DNA of 64,000 nucleotides, from contig JAEWKK010000020.1 in the NCBI GenBank assembly GCA_023386045.1, forward strand, positions 1 to 64,000, in the 5' to 3' direction. This stretch comes from Bacteroidota bacterium (GTDB lineage Bacteria; Bacteroidota; Bacteroidia; Chitinophagales; Chitinophagaceae). Both the position numbers and the translations under genes were made by a program. Positions within the stretch are counted from its first letter, which is position 1; the number at the start of each line of letters is the position of its first letter. Below are positions 16,462-24,608 of the stretch, piece after piece. The notes under the pieces were generated by a model that did no database searches, was not told the DNA's origin, and saw only the letters and a list, made by a program, of their open reading frames with translations.

Positions 16462-16785
16462 ATGTATAAATTAATTTTTGCCGTCCTGTTTGTAACCTTT
16501 ACTTCTTGCAACAGCAAGGCACCTACTACTAAAAATTCCAGTTCTGATAATGCAGCCAAGGGATCAGGAATGAGCGCCTGGACAAGAGAGGATGAAATGG
16601 AATTTATGGACGCATGCGTGGAAGGTTCATCAGAAAAGCTGGGAGAAGAAAAAGCATTTAACCAGTGTAAATGTATCCTCAGGCAAATTCAGGCTGAAAA
16701 CCCTGGAAATGACAGTACTAAATCAGCCATGATCATGACTGATACCGCGAAAATGGCGGCCATGGCCCGGAAGTGTATGGATTAA
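16462..16785 (+). CDS. Small lipoprotein, Cys-containing (107 aa)
   Basis: From the ATG at 16462 the protein opens with MYKLIFAVLFVTFTSC, a classic lipoprotein signal with Cys16. An upstream in-frame ATG at 16366 would add 32 residues before this signal and is less likely. The mature part has a Ser/Asn-rich linker and a helical domain with three cysteines (FMDACVEGSS, NQCKCILRQIQ, MARKCMD). The spacing suggests one or two disulfides. No family is recognised. Confidence 0.6.
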   Translation: MYKLIFAVLFVTFTSCNSKAPTTKNSSSDNAAKGSGMSAWTREDEMEFMDACVEGSSEKLGEEKAFNQCKCILRQIQAENPGNDSTKSAMIMTDTAKMAAMARKCMD

Positions 16786-16819
16786 TATAATTTATTAACT
16801 GAACTGAGTGCGCTGGTTG

Positions 16820-16853
16820 TTTGTCTGGCTACGAATGGTTTGATTTAATTTCG
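16820..16853 (+). promoter_or_regulatory. Promoter of the Cys/His-rich peptide and TonB-receptor genes
   Basis: TTTG (16820-16823), a 22-base spacer and TAATTTCG (16846-16853, one mismatch to TAnnTTTG) precede the ATG at 16864 by 10 bases, leaving almost no leader. Confidence 0.45.
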
Positions 16854-16863
16854 CCAAACTTTC

Positions 16864-17202
16864 ATGAGGTCTCAACCAGTTATACAGAAATGCATCGCCC
16901 TGGTGTTGCTGCTACTTTTTATGCTGAGCAGTGCGCCCAGGGCTTTTATTCATGACCTCATTGCGGATCATAAAGACCTTCCTTCCTGCAAGGAGTCACA
17001 TCATTCTTCAACAGTTCTTCATAAGCAAAGCCAGGATTGCCATTGCGATCACCTGGTGGTGACCTCACCTTATGAACCTGCCAGCTCTCAAATTAATATT
17101 ACTGCCCAGGTCCAATTCAGGGAAATCATTTTTTCACCCTTCTCCATTTTATTTCAACAAACCGTACAGTATAAAGAAAGCCGGGGTCCGCCAGCAGCCT
17201 GA
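16864..17202 (+). CDS. Exported Cys/His-rich small protein upstream of a TonB receptor
   Basis: A 112-residue protein with an N-terminal hydrophobic segment (CIALVLLLLFMLSSAPRAF) acting as signal or anchor. A short stretch rich in potential metal ligands follows: HDLIADHKDLPSCKESHHSS, then HKQSQDCHCDHLVV. No domain is recognised. It lies 42 bases before the TonB-receptor gene on the same strand and shares its only visible promoter. The Cys/His cluster and the ZnuD-like receptor next door suggest a metal-handling accessory, by inference only. Confidence 0.6.
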   Translation: MRSQPVIQKCIALVLLLLFMLSSAPRAFIHDLIADHKDLPSCKESHHSSTVLHKQSQDCHCDHLVVTSPYEPASSQINITAQVQFREIIFSPFSILFQQTVQYKESRGPPAA

Positions 17203-17244
17203 ATACCCACTTCTTTATTTCTATTATTTCATTAATTACTGTAC

Positions 17245-19617
17245 ATGAAAAAGATCTTCTTTTTTGCCATAATGATCTATGGCATTGCGGCTGCAGCGCA
17301 AAAAAACCAAACTCAGCTTTCAGGATTTGTCAGGGATGCCAAAACAGGAGATCCTCTTGCCGGCGTATCCGTTGTTCTTTCAGATTCCAGAACAGGAACC
17401 GCTACTGATTCCACTGGACATTATATTTTCAGGAACATTCCCATCGGACATACCATTATTGAACTCTCACACCTGGGTTATAAAACCATTGTTGTTCATA
17501 TCGACATCAGTCCGGATGATGTACATGATTTTTCACTTGAGCCTTCATTTTTAAGAAATGAAGGGGTGACCATCACGGCTGTTGCCAATGCAACCAGCAT
17601 ACGAAAGGCACCGATACCCATTTCAAGGGTTACAAAATCAGAATTGTTAGCGATTACTTCCACTAACATCATCGATGCTTTGAGCAGGCAGCCAGGCATC
17701 AGCCAGTTGTCCTCAGGTCCTGCCATTTCAAAACCCATTATCCGCGGACTGGGTTATAACCGTTTAGTTGTGGTGAATGATGGTATCAGGCAGGAAGGAC
17801 AGCAATGGGGTGATGAGCATGGAATTGAGATAGATGAAAACAGTGTGAGCCGCGTGGAGATCGTTAAAGGTCCTGCTTCGCTGATCTATGGAAGTGATGC
17901 CATTGCCGGTGTGATCAATATTATTACTACGGTTCCTCCGCCGGTAAATAGCCTGAGAGGAAGTCTTCTTTCAAGTTACCAGACCAATAACAGGCAGCGT
18001 TCCCTGTTCGGGAATATCGGTGGCAATAAAAATGGTTTCAACTGGAATGCCTGGGGCGATCTGAAAGCTGCAGCAGATTACACGAACCGTTATGATGGCC
18101 GGGTATATAATTCCAAGTTCAATGAAAAAAATTTTGGAGGATACGCAGGTTATAATGGCACCTGGGGATTTACACATCTCATCGTAAGTTCCTTTAACCA
18201 GAAAACAGGTATGATCGAAGGTGAAAGGGATGACCAGGGACGATTTGTAAGACCACTCGCCGGCGGAGGCACAGGACTTCCAAATGATGAAGATTTTTTT
18301 TCCACTGATCCGCAGGTACCTTATCAGCACATCAGGCATTTAAAATTTATTTCTGAAAACAGCTTTACCTTAAAAAAAGGAAGGATCACTCTGAACCTTG
18401 GCTGGCAGAACAACAAGAGAAAAGAATTTGGTGATCCTGCAGTTCCTAAAGTAAGTGGATTATTCTTTGATTTGCTCACCATGAATTATCATGTGGCCTA
18501 TCATTTTGATCATAACAGGGGATGGAATACATCTGCTGGTATCAATGGCATGTGGCAGAAAAACAGGAACAGGGGAGAAGAAGTGCTGATACCGGAATAT
18601 GCTTTGGTGGATGTCGGAGGTTTTGTTTATACCAGCAAGACCATTGGAAAAACTTCACTGAGCGGCGGTATTCGATTTGACAATCGTTCTTTGAATTCCA
18701 ATCCATTTTACGAAGGCAGCACATTTCGCTTCAAAGGATTTGAAAAGAATTTTTCCAATGTTTCAGCCAGTGTAGGTATCAGTTATACACCTACAGAGCA
18801 ATCTGTTTGGAAACTGAACATTGCGAGGGGTTTCAGGTCACCAAGCATTCCTGAACTCGCATCTAACGGAGCGCATGAAGGAACCAACCGTTATGAATAC
18901 GGAGATCAAACTCTCCATTCTGAAAGAAGTTTGCAGGCCGACCTTGGATGGGAAGCTAATTCGGAACATATCTCTGCATCGGCAAGTTTATTTTTCAATG
19001 GCATCAGTGATTTCATTTTTTATTCAAAGCTGGCTGGCGCCAACAGTATTGATTCACTGGTAGAAGTTGATGGAGAATGGATACCTGCTTTTCAGTTTGG
19101 CCAGCGCAATGCAAATCTTTATGGAGGTGAGTTTATGATTGATCTTCATCCGCATCCATTTGACTGGCTGCACTGGCAGAATACATTTTCATATGTAAGA
19201 GGAAAATTTGTTCGCGCTGTTGAAGGTGTAAAGGATCTGCCACTCATTCCATCACCAAGATGGATCAGTGAATGGAGAGCAGAGTTGTTGCCTTCCGGAA
19301 AATTATTCAGGAACCTGTTCATTTATTTTGAACTGGATCATAATTTCAGGCAGTCGCATCCCTTCACAGCTTTTGCTACTGAAACTGCAACAGCTTCCTA
19401 TACCTTATTGAATACAGGTATCAGCAGTTCGGTGATGATGAAAAAGAAAACTCTTTTTTCAATCTATTTCAATGCCATGAATATTGGAGATCGTGCTTAT
19501 CAGACACACCTGAGCAGGTTAAAATATACTGCTGAAAATCCGGCAACCGGAAGAATGGGTGTTTACAATATGGGCAGGAATTTTTCATTAAAATTGAACA
19601 TTCCCATTTCTTTTTGA
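17245..19617 (+). CDS. TonB-dependent outer-membrane receptor, ZnuD-like, with carboxypeptidase-like N-domain
   Basis: A 790-residue receptor. Signal peptide (to about residue 19), then a CarboxypepD_reg-like beta domain (about 25-100: LSGFVRDAKTGDPLAGVSVVLS), plug (about 110-225: ALSRQPGISQLSSGPAISKPIIRGLGYNRLVVVNDG, VEIVKGPASLIYGSDAIAGVINII) and a 22-strand barrel ending in an aromatic residue (NIPISF). The plug phrase EGQQWGDEHGIEID and the terminal NMGRNFSLKL resemble zinc receptors of the ZnuD type, so zinc or another transition metal is the best guess. No SusD partner lies nearby. A hairpin at 19627 follows. Confidence 0.85.
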   Translation: MKKIFFFAIMIYGIAAAAQKNQTQLSGFVRDAKTGDPLAGVSVVLSDSRTGTATDSTGHYIFRNIPIGHTIIELSHLGYKTIVVHIDISPDDVHDFSLEPSFLRNEGVTITAVANATSIRKAPIPISRVTKSELLAITSTNIIDALSRQPGISQLSSGPAISKPIIRGLGYNRLVVVNDGIRQEGQQWGDEHGIEIDENSVSRVEIVKGPASLIYGSDAIAGVINIITTVPPPVNSLRGSLLSSYQTNNRQRSLFGNIGGNKNGFNWNAWGDLKAAADYTNRYDGRVYNSKFNEKNFGGYAGYNGTWGFTHLIVSSFNQKTGMIEGERDDQGRFVRPLAGGGTGLPNDEDFFSTDPQVPYQHIRHLKFISENSFTLKKGRITLNLGWQNNKRKEFGDPAVPKVSGLFFDLLTMNYHVAYHFDHNRGWNTSAGINGMWQKNRNRGEEVLIPEYALVDVGGFVYTSKTIGKTSLSGGIRFDNRSLNSNPFYEGSTFRFKGFEKNFSNVSASVGISYTPTEQSVWKLNIARGFRSPSIPELASNGAHEGTNRYEYGDQTLHSERSLQADLGWEANSEHISASASLFFNGISDFIFYSKLAGANSIDSLVEVDGEWIPAFQFGQRNANLYGGEFMIDLHPHPFDWLHWQNTFSYVRGKFVRAVEGVKDLPLIPSPRWISEWRAELLPSGKLFRNLFIYFELDHNFRQSHPFTAFATETATASYTLLNTGISSSVMMKKKTLFSIYFNAMNIGDRAYQTHLSRLKYTAENPATGRMGVYNMGRNFSLKLNIPISF

Positions 19618-19626
19618 TGATCGCGT

Positions 19627-19659
19627 AAAGAATTGCACGCTTCAAGAGTGCAATTCTTT
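19627..19659 (+). terminator. Hairpin after the TonB-receptor gene, probable terminator
   Basis: Perfect 12-bp stem AAAGAATTGCAC / GTGCAATTCTTT with a 9-base loop, 10 bases after the stop codon. The T-run is short. Confidence 0.65.
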
Positions 19660-19860
19660 CGAAATGTTTGGCGAATGATAAGTACAATAGTGGTAAGAAA
19701 GATGAACGGAGCGCAAGCAAAGATCAATAGAATTACAAATGCTGGTCAACAAACATTGATATGAAAATCCGTTAGCGAATATCTTTTTAGTACACAGGTT
19801 TTTTGTTTCATGGTCGGTTGCTGTTAAAATATTTGGCACACTCTTTTGATTATATAAGTC

Positions 19861-20910
19861 ATGAAAGGTTTTTTGATCTGCCTGGCTTTAATGATGTTGA
19901 GTGTGTCGGTTACCAACACACAAAGGGCTGATCATGCCATGAACCCCGAGAACAAGATCTTCATAATTACCCTGGATGGTCTGCGCTGGGAAGAAGTATT
20001 TAAAGGCGCTGATCCCGCATTTATCAGTGATGGCATTCTTACTGATACCACTATTTCCAAACCCATGTACTGGGCTACAACTGCAGAGGAAAGAAGAAAG
20101 AAGCTGATGCCGTTTTTTTGGGGAGTTATTGCCCGACAGGGTCAGCTATTTGGCAACCGTAGTTATAACAACAAGGTAAATGTTTCCAATCCTTATTCTT
20201 TGTCGTATCCGGGTTACAGTGAACTGCTGACAGGGGAAGTGGATTACAGCATCTGGAGCAATGATAAAAAAAGAAACAGCAACAGGAATATACTCGAGGA
20301 ACTGAATACTAGTCCTGCCTATGCTGGAAAGGTAGCAGCTTTTACTTCATGGGAACTCTTTCCTTATATATTGGATAAGAAAAATGGGAAGCAAAGTTTT
20401 GTATTGAATAGCGGCATTCAGAAAATAGAAGGCAAGCAGTTAAGTGCGGCGCAGTCGTTCGTGAATTCCATACAGGGACATATGCATGATGAAACAGGAA
20501 CCAGGTATGATGAGTTGACTTACATAGCTTGTAAGGAATACATTTTGAAACATAAACCATCGGTATTGCTACTCAGCTTCAGCGGAACAGATAATGCCGG
20601 GCACAGCAATCGTTATGATGAATATCTGCATGAAGCCAACAATGCCGATAGGATGATTGCCGAACTCTGGCGCATGGTGCAGGCTATGCCTGAGTACGCC
20701 GGTAAAACTACTTTTCTGATTACGACTGATCATGGAAGAGGAAAGAAAAAAGGGAACTGGTCAGATCATGGCATCTTTGTTTCCGGCTCTTCTCAAACCT
20801 GGTATGCCTTACTGGGGAATACAATTTCTGCGCAGGGCGAAATCAAATATCCGGCACAGGTCTATCAAAAAGAATTGAACAGCCTGGTAAAAAATATTTT
20901 ATCCCGTTAA
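19861..20910 (+). CDS. Alkaline phosphatase superfamily enzyme (phosphodiesterase/sulfatase-like), exported
   Basis: A 349-residue protein with a signal peptide (to about residue 22). Metal-binding landmarks of the alkaline phosphatase fold are present in order: LDGLRWEE (first Asp), the nucleophile region SYPGYSELLTG, the SGTDNAGHSNRYDEYL block (Asp and His ligands), and the C-terminal TTDHGRGKKKGNWSDHG with its Asp-His and His ligands. The order suits the nucleotide pyrophosphatase/phosphodiesterase or phosphoglyceromutase-like branch more than classic PhoA. The substrate is unknown. It is monocistronic by appearance. Confidence 0.75.
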   Translation: MKGFLICLALMMLSVSVTNTQRADHAMNPENKIFIITLDGLRWEEVFKGADPAFISDGILTDTTISKPMYWATTAEERRKKLMPFFWGVIARQGQLFGNRSYNNKVNVSNPYSLSYPGYSELLTGEVDYSIWSNDKKRNSNRNILEELNTSPAYAGKVAAFTSWELFPYILDKKNGKQSFVLNSGIQKIEGKQLSAAQSFVNSIQGHMHDETGTRYDELTYIACKEYILKHKPSVLLLSFSGTDNAGHSNRYDEYLHEANNADRMIAELWRMVQAMPEYAGKTTFLITTDHGRGKKKGNWSDHGIFVSGSSQTWYALLGNTISAQGEIKYPAQVYQKELNSLVKNILSR

Positions 20911-21109
20911 TCAAGTTATAGTCAGTTTTTTTCTGAATGCTTTCGGGGCATAATTTTTTCTGTCATTAAGTGAACGGATGCAATTCTAAGATGAGTGTTA
21001 ACAGGCAGCTTGTGCAATAAGCTTTAGATGATTGATAATCCAGTTGATTTCTTATTAAAACATCACCTAATCGTTCCGAAATTTTTTCTGTTAACCAAAA
21101 ATTCAAAAC

Positions 21110-21331
21110 ATGGCAGACAAATCAAAAGGCCAGGAAAATCGTGGCCAAAATCAGAACAAGGGTAGCCAGGAATATAATACTGGTAATACTGAACGCGGTG
21201 GACAAAATCAAAGAACCGGCAACAGGTCAGAATCACTGGAAGACCAGTCAGATCAGGGCCGTACTGGTAATACAGGTAGCGGCAATATTGGTAGCAGTGA
21301 CAAACCTGGCAATCGCGGTGGCAACCGTTAA
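21110..21331 (+). CDS. Small disordered hydrophilic protein 1 (73 aa)
   Basis: Begins MADKSKGQENRG and is made almost only of Gly, Asn, Gln, Ser, Arg, Glu, Asp, Lys and Thr. It has a single Tyr, Leu and Ile each and no Trp, Phe, Cys or Val. It should be intrinsically disordered and very soluble, like hydrophilins or stress-protective proteins. The motif TGNTER is shared with the protein at 22005. It is the first of five such genes in a row on the plus strand. The function is inferred from composition only. Confidence 0.6.
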   Translation: MADKSKGQENRGQNQNKGSQEYNTGNTERGGQNQRTGNRSESLEDQSDQGRTGNTGSGNIGSSDKPGNRGGNR

Positions 21332-21379
21332 GTGAACAGCATTTGTTCTTATGAAGATTACGTACTTAAGATAGTTTGT

Positions 21380-21547
21380 ATGAAACAGAAAACAGACAAT
21401 AAGCGAGAGGCTTCGAATGATAAAAAGAAAAAAGAAACCTCACGTGATTATGAAACCATGAGTCAGTCACAAAACAGGCATGGTAAAGGAAGGGAAAGAA
21501 ATGGATCCGATGGTGGAAGTTCAAAAGCCAGGGGAAGTAATCATTGA
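21380..21547 (+). CDS. Small disordered hydrophilic protein 2 (55 aa)
   Basis: The ATG at 21380 gives MKQKTDNKREASNDKKKK, then Ser/Gly/Arg/Asn-rich sequence ending KARGSNH. It is strongly basic and has essentially no hydrophobic residues. A longer ORF from 21332 would add a Cys/Tyr-rich stretch out of character with the rest, so I prefer the internal ATG. Second gene of the five-gene run. Confidence 0.45.
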   Translation: MKQKTDNKREASNDKKKKETSRDYETMSQSQNRHGKGRERNGSDGGSSKARGSNH

Positions 21548-21603
21548 TAATTTTTCCTGGCCTTTAGGATTAGTTCATTATTCTTCAATTTAAAAATTAA
21601 ATC

Positions 21604-21834
21604 ATGGCAGAAAATACAAAAGGAATAGATCCGCAGAAGGATCGTAACAGAAAGGAATCAACATCCCGTGAAGATCTACAGCAGTCAACAGAGCCGCCTC
21701 GCACAGGCGAAAGATCAGATGTTTCCTCGCTCGATGAGAAATCATCTACTATGGGAAGTCGTCATAAGGGAAGGGGACTTACATCAAAGGATGGATTAAC
21801 AGGCAGTGATTATGATGGACAGGTAACTGATTAA
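21604..21834 (+). CDS. Small disordered hydrophilic protein 3 (76 aa)
   Basis: Starts MAENTKGIDPQKDRNRKES and continues with charged and Ser/Thr/Gly-rich sequence. The end, LTSKDGLTGSDYDGQVTD, is slightly more ordered and could be a short conserved tag. The ATGGCAGA start is shared with genes 1 and 4 of the cluster. No known domain; predicted disordered. Confidence 0.55.
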   Translation: MAENTKGIDPQKDRNRKESTSREDLQQSTEPPRTGERSDVSSLDEKSSTMGSRHKGRGLTSKDGLTGSDYDGQVTD

Positions 21835-22004
21835 GAAAAATTTCGGGTTTGTTATTGTTGATTAGCTTCTACAAACCAATACAGAATGGAAATGAAACTG
21901 AAGTGTGAATGGTTGTTGTCAGGGGAAAAATGAGTAATCAAGATCAGGCATAATGTTTTTATTATTTGATAAGTACAATTTTTTTGACTTAAAAAATTAC
22001 AGTT

Positions 22005-22319
22005 ATGGCAGACAACAACAGAAATCAAGAACAAGGCAGAAGCTCAAACATGGGCGATCAAAATCAGAGCGGATCTCAGCAAGGTAACCTGGCTGGTTCT
22101 CAAAGCAACCAATCAGGTTCTCAGCAGGGAACAGGTTCTCAGCGTGGATCTGAAGGACTTGGTGGACAAAGCCAGGGCACAAGCGGAACACAAAGAGATT
22201 CTCAATCAGGTTCTGATTTAGGTTCAACATCTGGTGAAGGCCTGCAAGGTGGCGATCAGGGCCGTGGTGGAAGCACTGGAACTGGAAACACTGAGCGCAG
22301 TGGCTCTGGTGGTATGTAA
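22005..22319 (+). CDS. Small disordered Gly/Ser/Gln-rich protein 4 (104 aa)
   Basis: The whole protein is built from only eleven residue types (M, A, D, N, R, Q, E, G, S, L, T). It has no Lys, Pro, Cys, His, aromatic or branched residue apart from Thr. Short repeats SGSQQG and GSQ/GTG recur through the first half; TGNTER near the end matches protein 1. It starts MADNNRNQEQG. This is the most extreme member of the cluster and must be intrinsically disordered. A terminator-like hairpin follows at 22340. Confidence 0.6.
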   Translation: MADNNRNQEQGRSSNMGDQNQSGSQQGNLAGSQSNQSGSQQGTGSQRGSEGLGGQSQGTSGTQRDSQSGSDLGSTSGEGLQGGDQGRGGSTGTGNTERSGSGGM

Positions 22320-22339
22320 TCACCGAGAACAGTTTGATG

Positions 22340-22382
22340 AATGCGGAATCTAAACTGCGAGTCTAGATCGCGCTTCCGCATT
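22340..22382 (+). terminator. Hairpin after disordered protein 4, probable terminator
   Basis: Stem AATGCGGAA / TTCCGCATT with a 25-base loop that can itself pair (TCTA/TAGA), followed by TTT. Confidence 0.65.
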
Positions 22383-22410
22383 TTTCAAAGCACTTAATGA
22401 AAACATCATA

Positions 22411-22439
22411 AAGAAGCCTTGTACTTAGTGCAAGGCTTC
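22411..22439 (+). promoter_or_regulatory. Strong hairpin just before disordered protein 5
   Basis: GAAGCCTTGTAC-TTA-GTGCAAGGCTTC (22413-22439) is a 12-bp stem with one wobble pair and a 3-base loop. It ends 20 bases before the ATG at 22460 and is not followed by a T-run. It may be a second terminator, or a leader structure controlling the downstream gene. Confidence 0.5.
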
Positions 22440-22459
22440 CTTCATCTTAAAACATTTGT

Positions 22460-22642
22460 ATGAATCCTGATAAAAAAAACGTAAGACCTGAATCTTATCC
22501 CAGGCCTACAGAAACAGATAACCAGTTAAAAAATCAGCCCGAATTTATTGATGACCAGCCTAATGAAAAGAATGAGACTGATGGCCAGGTGAGTGATAAA
22601 AGGAAAGACCAGGAAGAGAGGAGAGAGAGAACAGAAGAATAA
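22460..22642 (+). CDS. Small disordered charged protein 5 (60 aa)
   Basis: MNPDKKNVRPESYPRPTE opening, then Asn/Gln/Asp/Glu/Lys/Arg-rich sequence ending in a charged helix-like tail (KRKDQEERRERTEE). It is highly hydrophilic and probably disordered, the last of the five-gene run. It converges on the acyl-CoA ligase gene, with a two-way hairpin between them. Confidence 0.5.
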   Translation: MNPDKKNVRPESYPRPTETDNQLKNQPEFIDDQPNEKNETDGQVSDKRKDQEERRERTEE

Positions 22643-22651
22643 TGAACAGGT

Positions 22652-22704
22652 GAACAAGGATTTAAGAAGTAAGGAAGAAATTCTGCCTTCATCATTCCTT
22701 GTTC
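22652..22704. terminator. Probable bidirectional hairpin between convergent genes
   Basis: GAACAAGGA (22652-22660) and TCCTTGTTC (22696-22704) form a perfect 9-bp outer stem. The intervening 35 bases contain AAGGAAG and CTTC segments that can extend pairing. It lies between the ends of disordered protein 5 and the acyl-CoA ligase. Confidence 0.45.
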
Positions 22705-22717
22705 ATTTGTTCGATAT

Positions 22718-24502
22718 TTATACGGAATAGATTCTTTCCACTGCTTCTTTATATTTTTCCATGACTACCTTTCTTTTCAGGGAGAGCTTGGGAGTCATTT
22801 CACCGGTATCTACTGTCCATTCGTTGGGAAGAAGTTCAAATTTCTTGATCTGTTCTACCTGGTTAAAATATTTATTGAAGCTTTCAACAAGATCTCTGTA
22901 TAATGCCTGCACTTTTGGATGCCTGATCAATTCATCATAAGGCAGTTCAGGAATATCCTGTTTATGTGCCCAATCAGATAGAGAAGGAAAAGCGGGAACG
23001 ATGAGTGCACCAACATATTTTCTTTCAGCTCCTACCAGCATCACCTGTTCAATGAATGGCGATTCCTTTAATTTATTTTCTATAGGCAGTGGCGCTACAT
23101 ATTTGCCACCGCTGGTTTTGAACATTTCTTTTTTACGGTCGGTGATTTTCAGGAAACGATTTTCAACCATTGTTCCAATGTCTCCGGTATAATACCAGTT
23201 ATTGATGATCGCTTCGCTGGTGAGGTCAGGACGTTTATAATAACCCATCATGATGTTAGGACCCTGGCAAAGAATTTCTCCATCTTCCGCAATTTTTACC
23301 TGGACGTTTTCAATGAGTGGTCCAACAGTGCCAAACATCCTTCCTTCTTCATCAAACCGGTTCACAGCAATCACAGGAGAAGTTTCTGTTAATCCATAAC
23401 CTTCCATCACCACAATTTTAGCCGCAGTAAATATTCGGATTAGTCTTACCTGGCAGGCTGCGCCACCAGTGACTATGCACTGGATATTATTTCCAAGCGC
23501 TTCTCTCCATTTACTAAAAATGAGTTTATTGGCAATAGATAGCTGCAGGTTATACCACAAGCCCATATTCTTGTTAATCTCAAATTTTTCCGCAAGCCCA
23601 TGTGCCCAGAAAAAAAGTTTTCTCTTGGTGCCCGTGAGCTCATTGCCTTTCAGCATGATCTTGTCATAAACTTTTTCAAGTAAACGTGGGACCGTAGTAA
23701 ACATATTGGGCCTTACTTCCTTGAGATTGTCACCAATAGTATCAAGGCTTTCTGCATAATAAATGGCAGCTCCTTTAAAAAGATAGACATAGGTTACCAT
23801 CCTTTCGAATATATGGTTCAATGGTAAAAAGCTCAGTGCTTTCTGTTTTGTTCCCGGAGGAAAAACAGGAAGGCAGGCCATTACATTGGAAAGAATATTA
23901 CGGTGTGACAACATTACACCCTTTGGAGTGCCTGTTGTTCCAGAAGTATAGATGATGGTGAAGAGGTCATCGTTATTGATCCTGGAAGCATTGGTTTCTA
24001 TTGCCTGGAAATGTTCCTGCTTACCAACAGAAAGTATTTCTTTCCAGTGGATGGCACCTGTAATATGTTCAAAAGAATAGATCTCCCTGATGCCCGGGGT
24101 TTTTTCTTTTACAGCCTGCACTTTGTGAAACAGGTCTTCATCATTTACAAATACCGCTTTTACACCGGCATCGTTCATGATAAATTCCAGGTCGTTGACA
24201 TGAATGGTTGGATACAGGGGAACCAGAACCACGCCAATCTGTTGTGTTGCCAGGTCAAGGAAAACCCATTCAGGACGGTTCCTTGCAAGTACGGCGATCT
24301 TATCACGGCCTTCAACACTCATGTTTCCTGGTCCGTAACCACGTGAGATCAATCCAGCACTGAGTTTGTCAACAATATCCTTTACTTCGGCGATCGTATA
24401 TTCATGCCAGCGGCCAGCTTCCTTGCCGGCAAGTAATATACCCCTGGGATCATCCTGCATCCGCTGTTCGAAAAAATCAAATAAACGGTGTGGCTTGTTC
24501 AT
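22718..24502 (-). CDS. Long-chain fatty-acid--CoA ligase (AMP-forming)
   Basis: A 594-residue adenylate-forming enzyme that activates fatty acids to acyl-CoA via acyl-AMP. Core motifs are intact: the P-loop-like TIIYTSGTTGTPKGVMLSH, the VMEGYGLTETSP block, the YYTGDIG hinge Asp and the C-terminal ITDRKKEMFKTSGGKYVAP; the lysine near the end lies in TPKLSLKRKVVM. The overall form matches the FadD15/Faa-like long-chain group rather than acetyl-CoA synthetase. No signal or membrane helix. It is monocistronic by appearance. Confidence 0.9.
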   Translation of the reverse strand: MNKPHRLFDFFEQRMQDDPRGILLAGKEAGRWHEYTIAEVKDIVDKLSAGLISRGYGPGNMSVEGRDKIAVLARNRPEWVFLDLATQQIGVVLVPLYPTIHVNDLEFIMNDAGVKAVFVNDEDLFHKVQAVKEKTPGIREIYSFEHITGAIHWKEILSVGKQEHFQAIETNASRINNDDLFTIIYTSGTTGTPKGVMLSHRNILSNVMACLPVFPPGTKQKALSFLPLNHIFERMVTYVYLFKGAAIYYAESLDTIGDNLKEVRPNMFTTVPRLLEKVYDKIMLKGNELTGTKRKLFFWAHGLAEKFEINKNMGLWYNLQLSIANKLIFSKWREALGNNIQCIVTGGAACQVRLIRIFTAAKIVVMEGYGLTETSPVIAVNRFDEEGRMFGTVGPLIENVQVKIAEDGEILCQGPNIMMGYYKRPDLTSEAIINNWYYTGDIGTMVENRFLKITDRKKEMFKTSGGKYVAPLPIENKLKESPFIEQVMLVGAERKYVGALIVPAFPSLSDWAHKQDIPELPYDELIRHPKVQALYRDLVESFNKYFNQVEQIKKFELLPNEWTVDTGEMTPKLSLKRKVVMEKYKEAVERIYSV

Positions 24503-24590
24503 ATTGCAATCGTTTAACGGATAAGGGAATGTTTATATCCCAACAATAGTTATCCTTTCCAAATTATGGAAAAACGAAAGAATAAAAAAG

Positions 24591-24608
24591 AATCCCGCAA
24601 GCGGGATT
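24591..24608 (-). terminator. Terminator overlapping the stop codon of the TPR protein gene
   Basis: AATCCCGC-TT-GCGGGATT on the minus strand followed by CTTTTTT. The stem begins inside the TAA stop codon of the TPR gene (24609-24607). Confidence 0.85.

Noticed and set aside
20911..21109. Gene or structured RNA before the hydrophilic-protein cluster
   Set aside because: The 199 bases are AT-rich with only a weak short hairpin (AGCTT/AAGCT) and no frame of note; probably the promoter region of the cluster.
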